From Prevotella sp. (GTDB lineage Bacteria; Bacteroidota; Bacteroidia; Bacteroidales; Bacteroidaceae): DNA of 64,000 nucleotides. The stretch is from contig JAFZIY010000017.1 of the NCBI GenBank assembly GCA_017554105.1, positions 124,001 to 188,000 of the forward strand, in the 5' to 3' direction. The notes below the pieces were generated by a model. That model was not told where the DNA came from and did not search any database. It saw only the letters and a program-made list of their open reading frames with translations. Below are positions 16,827 to 25,848 of the stretch, in pieces (the first letter of the stretch is position 1; the number at the start of each line of letters is the position of its first letter). A program made the translations under genes and the position numbers.

Positions 16827-17450
16827 ATGAACAAGACGAAGTTATCTTTTCTGCTGATTCTCATATTCATTACGGTTATCACATGTATTAACCCAATATA
16901 CCCTCATGAACAATTCCTGCAACATGCTGGAACGTTACTTCTAATGATACCGTTGTTAATTGACGTGGTGAGGAATCGCATGCCCAATTCCACTTATATT
17001 GGTATCGTTTTATTTACCATTTTACATGTGGTTGGGGCCCGATACATTTATTCTTATGTACCATACAAAGAATGGAGCGTTCTATTGGGAATCGTAAATA
17101 TGGACTTCTTTCAAGACCCACGTAATCACTACGATCGTTTTGTTCACCTCGCTTTTGGACTATTAATGCTTCCATATTTCATTTACTTGTGCAAAGAACG
17201 ACTGAAACTAAATTATATAGCCTCAATAATTGTATCATGGCTTGCCATTCAGACAGGCAGTATGATATACGAACTCTTTGAATGGTTACTGACTGTCGTC
17301 ATGACACCTGAGGAAGCAAGCGACTATAATGGTCAGCAAGGTGATATGTGGGACGCTCAAAAAGATATGGCTTTAGCTATGATTGGCTCAACGATAACAG
17401 CACTTTGGTACTACATCAGGTACAAGTTCTCAAAAAAAGACTTTGCTTGA
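16827..17450 (+). CDS. DUF2238 (YjdF-like) integral membrane protein
   Basis: The 207-residue protein consists of about six hydrophobic helices. Family signatures are 'GARYIYSYVPY', 'NHYDRFVHLAFGLL', 'YELFEWL' and the terminal 'YNGQQGDMWDAQKDMALA' with acidic and Gln residues between helices, as in the DUF2238/YjdF inner-membrane family. The buried His, Asp and Glu residues hint at metal or proton handling, but the function of the family is not known to me. It stands alone, divergent from the M48 operon. Confidence 0.85.
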   Translation: MNKTKLSFLLILIFITVITCINPIYPHEQFLQHAGTLLLMIPLLIDVVRNRMPNSTYIGIVLFTILHVVGARYIYSYVPYKEWSVLLGIVNMDFFQDPRNHYDRFVHLAFGLLMLPYFIYLCKERLKLNYIASIIVSWLAIQTGSMIYELFEWLLTVVMTPEEASDYNGQQGDMWDAQKDMALAMIGSTITALWYYIRYKFSKKDFA

Positions 17451-17606
17451 CGAGATCATTTGTTTTTCGACCCGAACTGCTTTAATTCTCATAAATATTT
17501 TTCCATTATCGACTTTTTTCTGTATATTTGCAGCAGAATTAAACGAAAGGGCAAGAAAAGAATCAAATAAACAAAGGACGTATAACATATAAAAACAAAT
17601 TGACTT

Positions 17607-18017
17607 ATGAAAAAAATACTAGTAATGATGGCTTTGACACTGATTCCGATGATTTCTTTCGGACAGAGTGTTTATGACCGTGGCGGCTCTTATCAGGGCA
17701 AAGTGGAAAGCAGTGGAAAAATCTACGACCGTGGCGGATCGTACAAGGGCGAGGTAAGAAGCGACGGTTACATCTACGACCGTGGCGGTTCATATCGCGG
17801 AAAGATAAGCAACGGAAGCTTCTACGACCGTGGCGGCTCATACTGTGGAAAGATTACCAGCGACGGAAAAGTATATGACCGAGGAGGTTCATACAAAGGC
17901 GAGGTAAGAAGCGACGGCAGCGTTTATGACCGTGGTGGCTCATATTGTGGAAAGGCACAGGGAGTTCCACGACCTACGGCAGCAGTACTGCTCTTCTTCG
18001 ATTTCCTAATGCCTTGA
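17607..18017 (+). CDS. Secreted beta-repeat protein (beta-flower type)
   Basis: The 136-residue protein has a signal peptide (MKKILVMMALTLIPMISFGQ) followed by six copies of a 16-18-residue unit of the form xYDRGGSYxGKxxSDGx, then a hydrophobic tail ending FFDFLMP. The regular short units suit a closed beta structure such as the five-fold beta-flower fold annotated for Bacteroidota proteins. Two Cys occur in the fourth and sixth units. A -7-like TATATTTG lies at 17523-17530, giving a leader of about 70 nt, and a strong terminator follows. DNA-level repetition makes copy-number change by slippage possible. No biochemical role is known to me. Confidence 0.8.
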   Translation: MKKILVMMALTLIPMISFGQSVYDRGGSYQGKVESSGKIYDRGGSYKGEVRSDGYIYDRGGSYRGKISNGSFYDRGGSYCGKITSDGKVYDRGGSYKGEVRSDGSVYDRGGSYCGKAQGVPRPTAAVLLFFDFLMP

Positions 18018-18041
18018 CATACGACTGTGAGGTAAATCACA

Positions 18042-18094
18042 AATTACGCTAATCACACAGTTCTTAGACTATTGTCTGTGTGATTAGCGTAATT
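18042..18094. terminator. Strong bidirectional terminator hairpin
   Basis: Perfect 19-bp inverted repeat: AATTACGCTAATCACACAG (18042-18060) and its complement (18076-18094) around a 15-nt loop. It lies between convergent genes (beta-repeat protein on plus, small membrane protein on minus). Confidence 0.85.
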
Positions 18095-18127
18095 ATTATA
18101 TCCGAAACGAGAAGGTATCCGTTCTTT

Positions 18128-18415
18128 TTATTTCTTTTCCAGGACAAAAACATGTCCCAAGATGCCGAACGTCAACGGTTCACCCATCATCTTACTACTG
18201 CTGCAAACGTAATAGTTGTTGTACTCAAGTGCATGGTTCAGCACTACTCGTGAATAAGAACGGGCATCAACAACCACCTGTGCATCACTGTTAAGCGCCT
18301 TGGCATAATGCTCAGTTATTGCGTTAATATGCGTTTCCCTGCTTGGATTAAAGAAATAGCAAGCCACCGCCAGTATCACCAGCACAATGGCAATAATCGA
18401 TAAGGTCTTTTTCAT
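18128..18415 (-). CDS. Small membrane-anchored hypothetical protein
   Basis: Started at the ATG at 18415 (MKKTLSIIAIVLVILAVACY), which gives a 95-residue protein with one N-terminal membrane helix and the segment 'FFNPSRETHINAITEHYAKA'. The longer frame (from 18466) is rejected because a -7 box TATCTTTG (minus strand, 18443-18436) with CTTG 20 bp upstream places the transcript start near 18429. The Asn-Pro-S after the helix and a C-terminal 'FGILGHVFVLEKK' resemble small membrane-anchored proteins of the DUF4359 kind, but I cannot confirm this. Confidence 0.65.
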   Translation of the reverse strand: MKKTLSIIAIVLVILAVACYFFNPSRETHINAITEHYAKALNSDAQVVVDARSYSRVVLNHALEYNNYYVCSSSKMMGEPLTFGILGHVFVLEKK

Positions 18416-18520
18416 GATGTTCAAGTATTTTGCGCCAAAGATAATAACTTTTACTGATATCTGCAAGAAAAAAGACTATTTTGCTGACCGAAACGGTTGT
18501 ATATGACATTGGTTCATGCT

Positions 18521-18696
18521 TTATTCGTCTTCATAGCAAAACAAAGGGTGACCCTCACGAGCCACCCTTGCCTTATAATACAAAAACATTATGAATTTTA
18601 TTTAGCGAACAAGATTCTAAATAGTTTATTCCTATTCTCCTTTATTGTTTAACTTTTTCGGCGGCAAAGGTAAAAGGAAATTGGTTTTCTTACAAT
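18521..18696 (-). other. Promoter plus 22-codon ORF spanning a hairpin
   Basis: Within the 363-bp gap 18416-18778, the minus strand has TACCTTTG (18672-18665) with ATTG 20 bp upstream (18696-18693), so a transcript may start near 18658. It would cover a 22-codon ORF at 18589-18521 (starts MFLYYKARVAREGH, ends FCYEDE). The middle of the ORF forms a hairpin AAGGGTG / CACCCTT (18569-18563 with 18550-18544) followed by TTGTTTTG. It may be a leader-peptide or small-RNA unit, or simply a terminator of the protease gene upstream. Confidence 0.35.
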
Positions 18697-18778
18697 ACCT
18701 AAAAATAATGGTTTTGTTGTTCGGTATGTTTTTTGGTGTACTTTCTCTACCTCTATTATGAATATAGAAAAAGAACTA

Positions 18779-20995
18779 TCAGCGCTCAACGATACGGATA
18801 AGTGTTGAGCCATTGACCTGGGAGTCTGAAGATGTCAGTTGTACAGCATAGACTCCTGCGGGAAGTGATGAGACATTGACCTCCGAGGACATCTGTCCAG
18901 AAGGCAACCGCTCAGCAAGAATAAGACTTCCCGCAGTGCTATAAATACGCAACTGAACAGGTGCTGCGGACAGTTGGGCAAAACCGAGGCGCAACAACGA
19001 CCTGCCTTCGAGGGCAAATGTCACGCCACTTGGCTGTTCATGAGATATACCCTCTATTCCATCAATGCCGAGAATACGCAACAATCCGCGATAGACATCA
19101 ATCTCACCATAGCCATAAACATTGTTTGGATAACTAAGAGAGGGGTCCAACTTATTGCATGTCTCACTGAAAAGGGTGATGATATCATCGGTCGTCAGTT
19201 CAGGGTTAGCCTGCAACCACAGTGCTATGCACCCTGCAACCATCGGTGTCGAGAACGATGTTCCCGTTGATGCCTGCCAAGGATAGGTGCGTCCGTTGAA
19301 CTCGCTCATCCCCGTAACAGCCTTCGGATATGGATAATAATCATACATGAAACTGTTTGACGTGGTGATGATGTTCGAGCCTGGTGCCATCACATCGGGC
19401 TTTGTGCGTCCTTCAAACGTAGGACCTCTACTGGAATAGTATGCCACAACGCCCTCCTCCTGGTCGACATTATTCTGCACTTCGCCCAAATAATTCACAT
19501 AGGAGGGGCAGTATGTCGTTGCTCCAACGCATATTACGGCGGGTGCACTGCCTGGAAGATTGATGCTGTGTGTCTTCTCCGCATCGTTCAGAGACGGATT
19601 AGCGCTTGAGGAATTGAAATATCCTGAAATGCGGAACATCTCGACATCAGACTCCAAACCCATCAACTGCATGGAGAAAGGATGCTCTTTGCCCAACGGA
19701 CCATCTAACGATTTTACCATACCATCAAGCATTACACGGTCTTCCTGAAAAACATTCGGATAGGCGCCAAGTGCAATGACATACTGTCTTTCATGTAACA
19801 TAACGGTGTCGGTGATAAGAGAATCGGCATCGGCAAGTATGTCCGAGAATCTATAATCAAGACTAACGGCATTCTTGCTGCTGTCGTAAGCACTGAAATG
19901 GATTGTGAAATCACCATCTGTAGATGCGCGGAACAACGCCTTGTCGCCTTCTCCCTGAATGAATGTGCCCAAGCCTTCAACGCCAACGGGCTTGTGAATA
20001 TAACCACGATAATGCCCTTCATTGCCTGCGGCGGCAACGATAATCCGACCAGGACCTGTCATCTGGCGCAACACCTCGTTGTTAAGCTGCTCGTCAGTGT
20101 CCAGAGCCTGATGACTGCCTTCACTGAACGACACCACGCATGGCTTGCCCTGCGACTCCGCATAGTCAAAAGCATACTTGAAACCGAGCGCATCGGTCGC
20201 TGAAGTATATTTATAGAGGTCTTCCTTCCTGATAAAGATAGTATCGCCGGTTACCGCATTGCTCGTAGCCACGATTTCACTTTCATAGGCAATTCCACGA
20301 TAAGGCGTGCCATAGCCCGTGCCTGCCAGAATGCCGAGGGTAGATGTGCCGTGCACCCATTCCACACCATCACGGGAGTGCTGATAGGCCAATATCTCTT
20401 CTTCGGTGGTGTAGTCGGCCCCAACATACTTATCACTCCCGATGGTATCGGTCGAGAGCATGTCCCAGAAACGCATGATTCGATAACGTGACTGGTCTTC
20501 ATTATAGAAATTAGGATTGGTGAGATCGAAACCGATATCAACGATACCTACCACCACGCCGTCGCCTGTGAATGCCTGAGGGAGTGCCGTTCCTGAGTGA
20601 ACCTTGTCTGCTCCGATTACCCCAGCCGACTTCTCCAGATGAACTGTTCGTGACATCGATGCCTCTATTCTCTCCACACTTCGCTCGGAAGCCATATCAG
20701 TCAGTTTGTCGGTAGGAATGTCCGCAATACAAATATCACCAAAGGTTGCCAGACAGCGACATCCATAACGGCTGAAAACGTCATTGGCATCGCCTTTTAT
20801 TCGCACAAAAGCGCATAGAGAAGGGGGGGGCTCTTGATTTGCTACTTTTGCTTTGTTTGGCTTTCGAACACCGTCGTTTGCACCACAACCTGCCACCATT
20901 CGCACCATGGGAGACATCTTCTTGAATGCCTCTTGCTGTGCCATAGCAGAAAGAGTGGCTATCATCAGTAGTATAAACAACGATACTCGTTTCAT
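18779..20995 (-). CDS. Subtilisin-like (S8) serine protease with type IX secretion-like tail
   Basis: The 738-residue protein has a signal peptide ending near AMA (18), then an S8 catalytic domain with the triad Asp153 ('IVDIGFD'), His215 ('WVHGTS') and Ser580 ('TGTSFSTPMVAG'). A large beta insert lies between His and Ser. The last 80 residues ('VQLRIYSTAGSLILAERLPS', 'VNVSSLPAGVYAVQL') are the beta-sandwich sorting domain used by type IX secretion in Bacteroidota, so the enzyme is probably exported to the cell surface or medium. A run of eight C on the coding strand (20830-20823, near codon 56) could allow slippage. It is a single gene, with its 3' region holding a small transcript candidate. 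Confidence 0.9.
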   Translation of the reverse strand: MKRVSLFILLMIATLSAMAQQEAFKKMSPMVRMVAGCGANDGVRKPNKAKVANQEPPPSLCAFVRIKGDANDVFSRYGCRCLATFGDICIADIPTDKLTDMASERSVERIEASMSRTVHLEKSAGVIGADKVHSGTALPQAFTGDGVVVGIVDIGFDLTNPNFYNEDQSRYRIMRFWDMLSTDTIGSDKYVGADYTTEEEILAYQHSRDGVEWVHGTSTLGILAGTGYGTPYRGIAYESEIVATSNAVTGDTIFIRKEDLYKYTSATDALGFKYAFDYAESQGKPCVVSFSEGSHQALDTDEQLNNEVLRQMTGPGRIIVAAAGNEGHYRGYIHKPVGVEGLGTFIQGEGDKALFRASTDGDFTIHFSAYDSSKNAVSLDYRFSDILADADSLITDTVMLHERQYVIALGAYPNVFQEDRVMLDGMVKSLDGPLGKEHPFSMQLMGLESDVEMFRISGYFNSSSANPSLNDAEKTHSINLPGSAPAVICVGATTYCPSYVNYLGEVQNNVDQEEGVVAYYSSRGPTFEGRTKPDVMAPGSNIITTSNSFMYDYYPYPKAVTGMSEFNGRTYPWQASTGTSFSTPMVAGCIALWLQANPELTTDDIITLFSETCNKLDPSLSYPNNVYGYGEIDVYRGLLRILGIDGIEGISHEQPSGVTFALEGRSLLRLGFAQLSAAPVQLRIYSTAGSLILAERLPSGQMSSEVNVSSLPAGVYAVQLTSSDSQVNGSTLIRIVER

Positions 20996-21129
20996 CGGCT
21001 ATTAGTTTAACACCTGCTATATAATTCCGTTTTATCTTCTTTGTATGGTGGCGTCACGATGTGCACGCACCAACTCTTGGCTGCAAAGTAAATGAAAAAA
21101 AACGAGAACTGCAAATGTAAGTACAAAAA

Positions 21130-21164
21130 AATCCCCTGCTTACGTCAAACCGAAGCAGGGGATT
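21130..21164 (-). terminator. Terminator of the small secreted protein gene
   Basis: Perfect 12-bp stem AATCCCCTGCTT (21130-21141) and AAGCAGGGGATT (21153-21164), 11-nt loop. On the minus strand it is followed by a run of T, so it terminates the gene ending at 21182. Confidence 0.9.
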
Positions 21165-21181
21165 GTATAGTTGTTTTCTAT

Positions 21182-21544
21182 TTAGAAGTTCAGTCCGCGA
21201 TTAGCGAGCGTCATGTTCATAAGTGTCAGATACTTGTGATACTGCTGATTGTTGAGAACTGCGTGCATGTAGCTGAGGTTCTTGTTAACAGCCTCCTTAA
21301 CCAGTTCTGGGCGCTGCTCCTTGTTTGCCTCACCAGCATTCTTCATTTCGATGCTGAAGTTCTTCTCGATGTCTGATACAGCCTCTGTCTGATCAAGGTT
21401 AAGACCCAGAGCGACACTGAGCTTGTAGCTGTTGATTGAGAAGTTGTAAGCCTCAGCCTCATTAATGTTGTTTGCATTCTCTCCATCTGCAAATGCCATA
21501 GTCATGCTAAGCATTGCAACTACTGTTAAAACAATCTTTTTCAT
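21182..21544 (-). CDS. Small secreted helical hypothetical protein
   Basis: The 120-residue protein has a signal peptide (MKKIVLTVVAMLSMTMAFA) and a helical, Glu/Asn/Lys-rich mature part: 'LGLNLDQTEAVSDIEKNFS' followed by 'ELVKEAVNKNLSYMHAVLNN' and 'YHKYLTLMNMTL'. The pattern (Leu-Asn-Leu-x-x-x-Q, then 'L.QYHKYL') resembles small Bacteroidota periplasmic proteins with a Spy/LTXXQ-like helical layout, but I cannot assign a family. A -7 box TACTTTTG on the minus strand (21695-21688) suggests a leader of about 135 nt. A strong terminator follows, so it is monocistronic and probably well expressed. Confidence 0.7.
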   Translation of the reverse strand: MKKIVLTVVAMLSMTMAFADGENANNINEAEAYNFSINSYKLSVALGLNLDQTEAVSDIEKNFSIEMKNAGEANKEQRPELVKEAVNKNLSYMHAVLNNQQYHKYLTLMNMTLANRGLNF

Positions 21545-21818
21545 TTTTTTAATACTTTAAAACTGTTAATTTTTACATTTCCACCACCCAGAAACAAAAA
21601 ATAGTTTATTAATTCCGTTATCCCTTTTCATTTTATTTTACCGTTTCTGTGTTTATCGGGCGGCGGTTTACTTACTTAATTCGCGTGCAAAAGTAATAAC
21701 TATATGTACGTCAGGATATATTTTTCATCATGTTTTTCAAAAATAACGCATTTATTTGACGTACATCAACAATGAATACTAACTGATAATGAATAGTTTC
21801 CGGAAATGCAAATGATGA

Positions 21819-21928
21819 CCTTTCGGGGAACGAAAGATGCCCTTTCAGGGTGCAAAAGGTGGCCTTTCATAGGATAAAAAATGACCTTTCGCAGGGCGAA
21901 ATACCGCCTTTCAGAGTCTTTTTATCTT
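21819..21928. repeat. Five tandem 22-bp units with CCTTTC core
   Basis: CCTTTC occurs at 21819, 21841, 21863, 21885 and 21907, exactly 22 bp apart, in the gap upstream of slyD. Read on the other strand each unit is GAAAGGnCAT followed by variable bases; one unit reads GAAAGGGCATCTTTCG, nearly the same as a unit of the array at 54432. The rest of the gap 21545-21992 is the A/T-rich promoter region of the two divergent genes and a near-palindrome TTGACGTACATCAA (21757-21770). Confidence 0.85.
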
Positions 21929-21992
21929 AATTTGCAATGATTTGTCGAATATTTTCGTTATCTTTGCAGCCTAAAGACCAAATCATTTCAAA

Positions 21993-22574
21993 ATGGAAAA
22001 GACAAAGAACATGTTTGTGGCCGTGGCATATAAGCTATATACGATAGAAAACGGCAAGGAGGAGTTCATCGAAGAGGCAACGGACGATAACCCATACACG
22101 TTCCTGAGCGGCTTCGGAATGGTGCTTCCCGCTTTCGAGGAGGCCATCGTGGGCAAGCAGAATGGCGAAAGTTTCGAGGTGACTATTGCCAAGGAAGATG
22201 CTTATGGAGAACATGATGACGAGGCAGTGATTGAACTTGAGCGTGACATTTTCACCATTGACGGCCACTTTGACAACCGAAAGGTGTTTCCAGGTGCCGT
22301 TGTTCCGCTTACCAATGAGGAGGGACAGCGTTTCCAGGCCACAATAGTTGACGTCACAGAAGAGCATGTCACGGTTGACCTGAACTACCCTCTCGCAGGT
22401 AAGTCGCTGAAATTCAGCGGTCATGTTGTGGAGAACCGCGAAGCAACGAACGAGGAGATACAGTTCCTTGTAGCACAGATGAGCGGCGAGGGCTGCGGCG
22501 GTTGCGAAGGCGGATGCAACAACAAAGAGGGCGGATGCAACAACAAGGAAGGCTGTTGTGGCGGATGCGAATAG
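21993..22574 (+). CDS. slyD: FKBP-type peptidyl-prolyl isomerase, SlyD-like, with Cys-rich tail
   Basis: The 193-residue protein has the SlyD layout: a split FKBP domain ('VAYKLYTIENGKEEFIEEAT', 'PYTFLSGFGMVLPAFEEAI', then 'DLNYPLAGKSLKFSGHVV') enclosing an insert-in-flap chaperone domain ('AKEDAYGEHDDEAVIELERD'). The final 30 residues are Gly/Cys-rich with eight Cys and two copies of GGCNNKE, replacing the His-rich metal-binding tail of enterobacterial SlyD. It catalyses Pro isomerisation and assists folding in the cytoplasm; the tail probably binds nickel or other soft metals. A -7 box TATCTTTG at 21959-21966 lies 26 bp upstream of the ATG. The next gene (aroC) follows after 67 bp. Confidence 0.92.
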   Translation: MEKTKNMFVAVAYKLYTIENGKEEFIEEATDDNPYTFLSGFGMVLPAFEEAIVGKQNGESFEVTIAKEDAYGEHDDEAVIELERDIFTIDGHFDNRKVFPGAVVPLTNEEGQRFQATIVDVTEEHVTVDLNYPLAGKSLKFSGHVVENREATNEEIQFLVAQMSGEGCGGCEGGCNNKEGGCNNKEGCCGGCE

Positions 22575-22641
22575 GATGTTATGTAGTAAGAAGTCTGGAA
22601 TCAGGAGTTCTGAGTTAGAAAGAAAGGAGGTTTAGTTAGTT

Positions 22642-23733
22642 ATGCGCAATTCGTTTGGACATATATTCACCCTCACCACCTTTGGCGAAAGCCACGGAGA
22701 GGCTATTGGCGGCGTTGTTGACGGAATGCCGGCAGGCATCGACATCGACGTCGATTTCATTCAGGAAGAACTGAACAGACGCCGTCCAGGACAGAGCCAT
22801 ATCACCACCGACCGCAAGGAAAGCGACTGTGTGGAACTGCTCAGTGGTGTTTTCGAGGGGAAATCGACGGGCACTCCCATCGGATTTCTCGTGCGCAACG
22901 CAAACCAACACTCACAAGACTACGAGAACATGCGATGCCTTTTCAGGCCGTCTCATGCCGACTTCACCTACTACAGCAAATATGGAATACGCGACCATCG
23001 TGGCGGTGGACGCTCGTCTGCACGCATCACAATCAGCCGTTGCGTGGCTGGTGCACTGGCAAAACTGGCTCTGCGCCAGATAGGTGTCACGATATGCGCA
23101 TACACCTCACAAGTGGCTGATATTGCGTTAGATAAGGATTATACCAAATACGACCTCTCTCTGGCTGAGACTAACATCGTAAGATGTCCCGACTTGGACA
23201 AGGCGAGGCAGATGGAAGAACTCATTTCCAGGGTTAAAGCCGACGGAGATACCCTGGGCGGAGTCATCACTTGCGTAATAAAAGGTTGTCCTGTGGGACT
23301 TGGAGAGCCTGAGTTTGGTAAACTACACGCCTCTCTCGGTGCCGCAATGCTTAGTATTAACGCCGCCAAAGGCTTTGAATACGGCGATGGATTTGACAGT
23401 GTACTGACACGAGGAAGCGAGCAAAACGACATCTTCAAGGCCAAGAACAACGGCACAGAAAGACAGGAAACGCTAACCAACCACAGTGGTGGAATACAAG
23501 GTGGGATAAGCAATGGACAGGACATTTTCTTCCGAGTGGCATTCAAACCGGTTGCTACAGTACTTAAAGAACAGAAAACCATCGATTTGGAAGGAAATGA
23601 GACGACTCTCAGGGCGAGAGGAAGGCATGATCCATGTGTGCTCCCAAGAGCCGTACCTATTGTGGAGGCAATGGCAGCAATGACCATTCTTGACCATTAT
23701 TTAATTGCAAAAACTGTGAAAATTAATCCATAA
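22642..23733 (+). CDS. aroC: Chorismate synthase
   Basis: The 363-residue protein carries the chorismate synthase signatures '[19 protein letters not shown]', '[17 protein letters not shown]', '[11 protein letters not shown]' and '[17 protein letters not shown]'. It converts 5-enolpyruvylshikimate-3-phosphate to chorismate with reduced flavin, the last common step to aromatic amino acids, folate and quinones. Length is typical (350-390). The short gap after slyD contains an AGTTAG-type tract and no terminator, so the two may be co-transcribed. No other shikimate gene is seen nearby. Confidence 0.96.
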   Translation: MRNSFGHIFTLTTFGESHGEAIGGVVDGMPAGIDIDVDFIQEELNRRRPGQSHITTDRKESDCVELLSGVFEGKSTGTPIGFLVRNANQHSQDYENMRCLFRPSHADFTYYSKYGIRDHRGGGRSSARITISRCVAGALAKLALRQIGVTICAYTSQVADIALDKDYTKYDLSLAETNIVRCPDLDKARQMEELISRVKADGDTLGGVITCVIKGCPVGLGEPEFGKLHASLGAAMLSINAAKGFEYGDGFDSVLTRGSEQNDIFKAKNNGTERQETLTNHSGGIQGGISNGQDIFFRVAFKPVATVLKEQKTIDLEGNETTLRARGRHDPCVLPRAVPIVEAMAAMTILDHYLIAKTVKINP

Positions 23734-23765
23734 TCCTATATAAAGTTAAAAAAATAGGAAAATTG

Positions 23766-23796
23766 TTTGCAGTTAAAATAAAATATAGTAAATTTG
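23766..23796 (+). promoter_or_regulatory. Strong promoter with no ORF downstream
   Basis: TTTG (23766-23769), 19-bp spacer, TAAATTTG (23789-23796), a full match to the Bacteroidota promoter consensus. The nearest thing downstream on this strand is a terminator at 23865-23894, so it is likely to drive a short non-coding RNA. Confidence 0.8.
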
Positions 23797-23800
23797 CACT

Positions 23801-23894
23801 CGACAGCGGGGGTTTGTGAAAATCACGACTGTCAATTAAGTCTAATTTAGTTTTTGTGTTGGTTGAGGGCGGCTGTTTGGCCGCCCTCTTTTTT
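23801..23894 (+). ncRNA. Candidate small RNA of about 95 nt
   Basis: Bounded by a consensus promoter and by a perfect terminator: GAGGGCGGC (23865-23873), 6-nt loop, GCCGCCCTC (23880-23888), then TTTTTT. The predicted 5' end folds as GACAG (23802-23806) with CTGTC (23829-23833), enclosing TTGTG/CACGA around AAAAT. The middle (23834-23864) is U-rich and single stranded by eye. No start codon with a worthwhile frame is present. It lies between aroC and the convergent pyrD. I do not recognise the family. Confidence 0.65.
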
Positions 23895-23939
23895 ATATAC
23901 CTATATTTACTTCTCCAAGAACACTGTTTTTCTCACGAA

Positions 23940-24851
23940 TCAGTCTTCCAAAGCACCGATTATCTCGCTCACATTATGGCAGCCATGAGCATCGAGCCAG
24001 TCGTTTATTCCTCGTGCAACCTTTACTGTTACTTGTGGATCGAGGAAGTTGGCTGTACCTATCTCTATCGCCGTTGCGCCCGCCATAAGGAACTCTATGG
24101 CATCACTGGTATTCGAAATGCCGCCAAGACCAATAACAGGTATCTTCACCGCCTTAGCCACTTGCCACACCATACGCAGGGCAACGGGCTTAACAGCAGG
24201 ACCACTCAGCCCACCCGTGCCAATGCTAAGCCGTGAACAACGCCTCTCGATGTCGATGGACATGCCCATAAGGGTGTTTATCAACGACACGCTGTCAGCA
24301 CCTTCTGCCTCCACAGCCTTGGCTATATCGGCAATACTCGTGACATTAGGCGAGAGTTTCACTATCAACGTTTTGTTATAACGCTTGCGAACGGCACGCA
24401 CTACGCTCGCAGCACCCTCGCAGGTGACACCAAACGCCATGCCTCCCTGCTTCACATTGGGGCACGAGATGTTCAGTTCTATGGCGGGGATGCGTTCCAG
24501 CGCATCGATGCGAGCGGCACATTCGGCATAATCGTCTATGCTTGAGCCACTTACGTTAACAATGATATTGGTGTCTATCTTACTCACTTCGGGGTAGATA
24601 TGCTCACAGAAATAGTCAACACCCTTGTTCTGCAGCCCCACGCAGTTGAGCATTCCCTGTGCCGTTTCAGCCATTCTGGGATAAGGATTGCCCTGACGCG
24701 GATGGAGCGTCGTACCCTTTACGATAATGCCTCCTATCTCTTCTAGGGGCACGAAATCGGCAAACTCAGGACCATATCCGAAGGTTCCCGAAGCCGTCAT
24801 TACAGGGTTTTTCAACTGTAAGTCACCTATCTTTACACTTATATTTGCCAT
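23940..24851 (-). CDS. pyrD: Dihydroorotate dehydrogenase, catalytic subunit (class 1B)
   Basis: The 303-residue protein starts '[20 protein letters not shown]' and contains '[11 protein letters not shown]', the active-site block '[13 protein letters not shown]' (Cys as catalytic base, typical for class 1), '[10 protein letters not shown]' and '[20 protein letters not shown]' for FMN phosphate binding. It oxidises dihydroorotate to orotate in pyrimidine synthesis. The electron-transfer subunit PyrK lies 10 bp upstream, so the pair forms the NAD-linked heterotetramer. Confidence 0.96.
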   Translation of the reverse strand: MANISVKIGDLQLKNPVMTASGTFGYGPEFADFVPLEEIGGIIVKGTTLHPRQGNPYPRMAETAQGMLNCVGLQNKGVDYFCEHIYPEVSKIDTNIIVNVSGSSIDDYAECAARIDALERIPAIELNISCPNVKQGGMAFGVTCEGAASVVRAVRKRYNKTLIVKLSPNVTSIADIAKAVEAEGADSVSLINTLMGMSIDIERRCSRLSIGTGGLSGPAVKPVALRMVWQVAKAVKIPVIGLGGISNTSDAIEFLMAGATAIEIGTANFLDPQVTVKVARGINDWLDAHGCHNVSEIIGALED

Positions 24852-24861
24852 ATAACTATCA

Positions 24862-25635
24862 TTATTTCCACTTCAACTGTCTGATATTAAACACTGGACC
24901 CTCCTTGCAGACGCATACATTGCCCTCGGTGGTGTCCTCCACGCAGCAGAGACAAGCCCCGACGCCGCATGCCATCATGTTCTCAAGACTCACCTCACAC
25001 TCAATCTGTGCCTTCGCTGCATAGCGGGCGACAACCATCATCATAGGTTTAGGACCACAGGTACTTATGAGCGAGAAATGCTCTTTTTCCAAAACGCTGT
25101 GGTTGGTGACGAATCCACGCTCTCCCTCAGAGCCGTCCTCAGTAGTTATCAGCACCCTGCCATACTTGCGGAACTCGTCTAAAAGCAGCAGATCAGAGGC
25201 CTTACGAGCACCAAGAAGGAACGTAGGCTCCATACCTCGGTCACGCATTACCTTACCCATATATAATAAAGGTGCAACACCTACACCGCCACCAACGAGC
25301 AATACGCGTGCTTCCTTGGACTCTGGGATGGTAAAACCACGTCCGAGAGGCAACACACAGTTGAGCGTTTCTCCCTTCTTCAGAGCCGCCAAACGCCTTG
25401 TTCCGTCGCCTATTGCGGCAATAAGGAGCCATAACTCGTTACTGTCATAGTCAACAAAATTAATGGAAATAGGACGGCGAAGGAACGTTGTGGGCGAGCC
25501 GTCAACGCGCACCTCGACAAACTGTCCTGGCACCATAGGAGGCAGTTTCTCGGTATGTGTCAACTTGACAAGTACATACTTATCGTTTATGCTGCACACT
25601 TCAGAAACCACCAAGTCAAGTATGTATTTCTTCAT
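24862..25635 (-). CDS. pyrK: Dihydroorotate dehydrogenase electron-transfer subunit
   Basis: I start it at ATG 25635 ([13 protein letters not shown]); the open frame extends 27 codons upstream but a -7 box TAATTTTG (minus strand 25660-25653) lies just upstream of this ATG. The 257-residue protein has an FAD domain ('[11 protein letters not shown]', '[10 protein letters not shown]'), an NAD-binding part ('[20 protein letters not shown]') and a C-terminal [2Fe-2S] cluster site '[13 protein letters not shown]' with a fourth Cys in '[10 protein letters not shown]'. It passes electrons from the catalytic PyrD subunit to NAD. First gene of the pyrK-pyrD operon. Confidence 0.95.
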   Translation of the reverse strand: MKKYILDLVVSEVCSINDKYVLVKLTHTEKLPPMVPGQFVEVRVDGSPTTFLRRPISINFVDYDSNELWLLIAAIGDGTRRLAALKKGETLNCVLPLGRGFTIPESKEARVLLVGGGVGVAPLLYMGKVMRDRGMEPTFLLGARKASDLLLLDEFRKYGRVLITTEDGSEGERGFVTNHSVLEKEHFSLISTCGPKPMMMVVARYAAKAQIECEVSLENMMACGVGACLCCVEDTTEGNVCVCKEGPVFNIRQLKWK

Positions 25636-25763
25636 TTGCCTGAATTTTTCGGCAAAATTAGGTAAAAAAAACGAGAAAAACGGACTAATGACAAAGAATT
25701 TAGCAGCAAAATGCATCTAAATTTAATGGTCCTCGACCACAAAGCATACATTATTAATAACAT

Positions 25764-25800
25764 AACCAGCCATTGGTATCGCACCTACCAACGGCTGGTT
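25764..25800 (-). terminator. Hairpin downstream of the HTH regulator gene
   Basis: Stem AACCAGCC (25764-25771) / GGCTGGTT (25793-25800) continues, after one mismatch, with TTGGTA (25773-25778) / TACCAA (25786-25791) around a 7-nt loop. It lies 49 bp after the stop of the regulator gene. The downstream tract on the minus strand is T/A rich rather than a pure T run. Confidence 0.65.
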
Positions 25801-25848
25801 ACAATCTCAAAAATGATTATTCAAAATATTATTAACAAAGAAACTATT

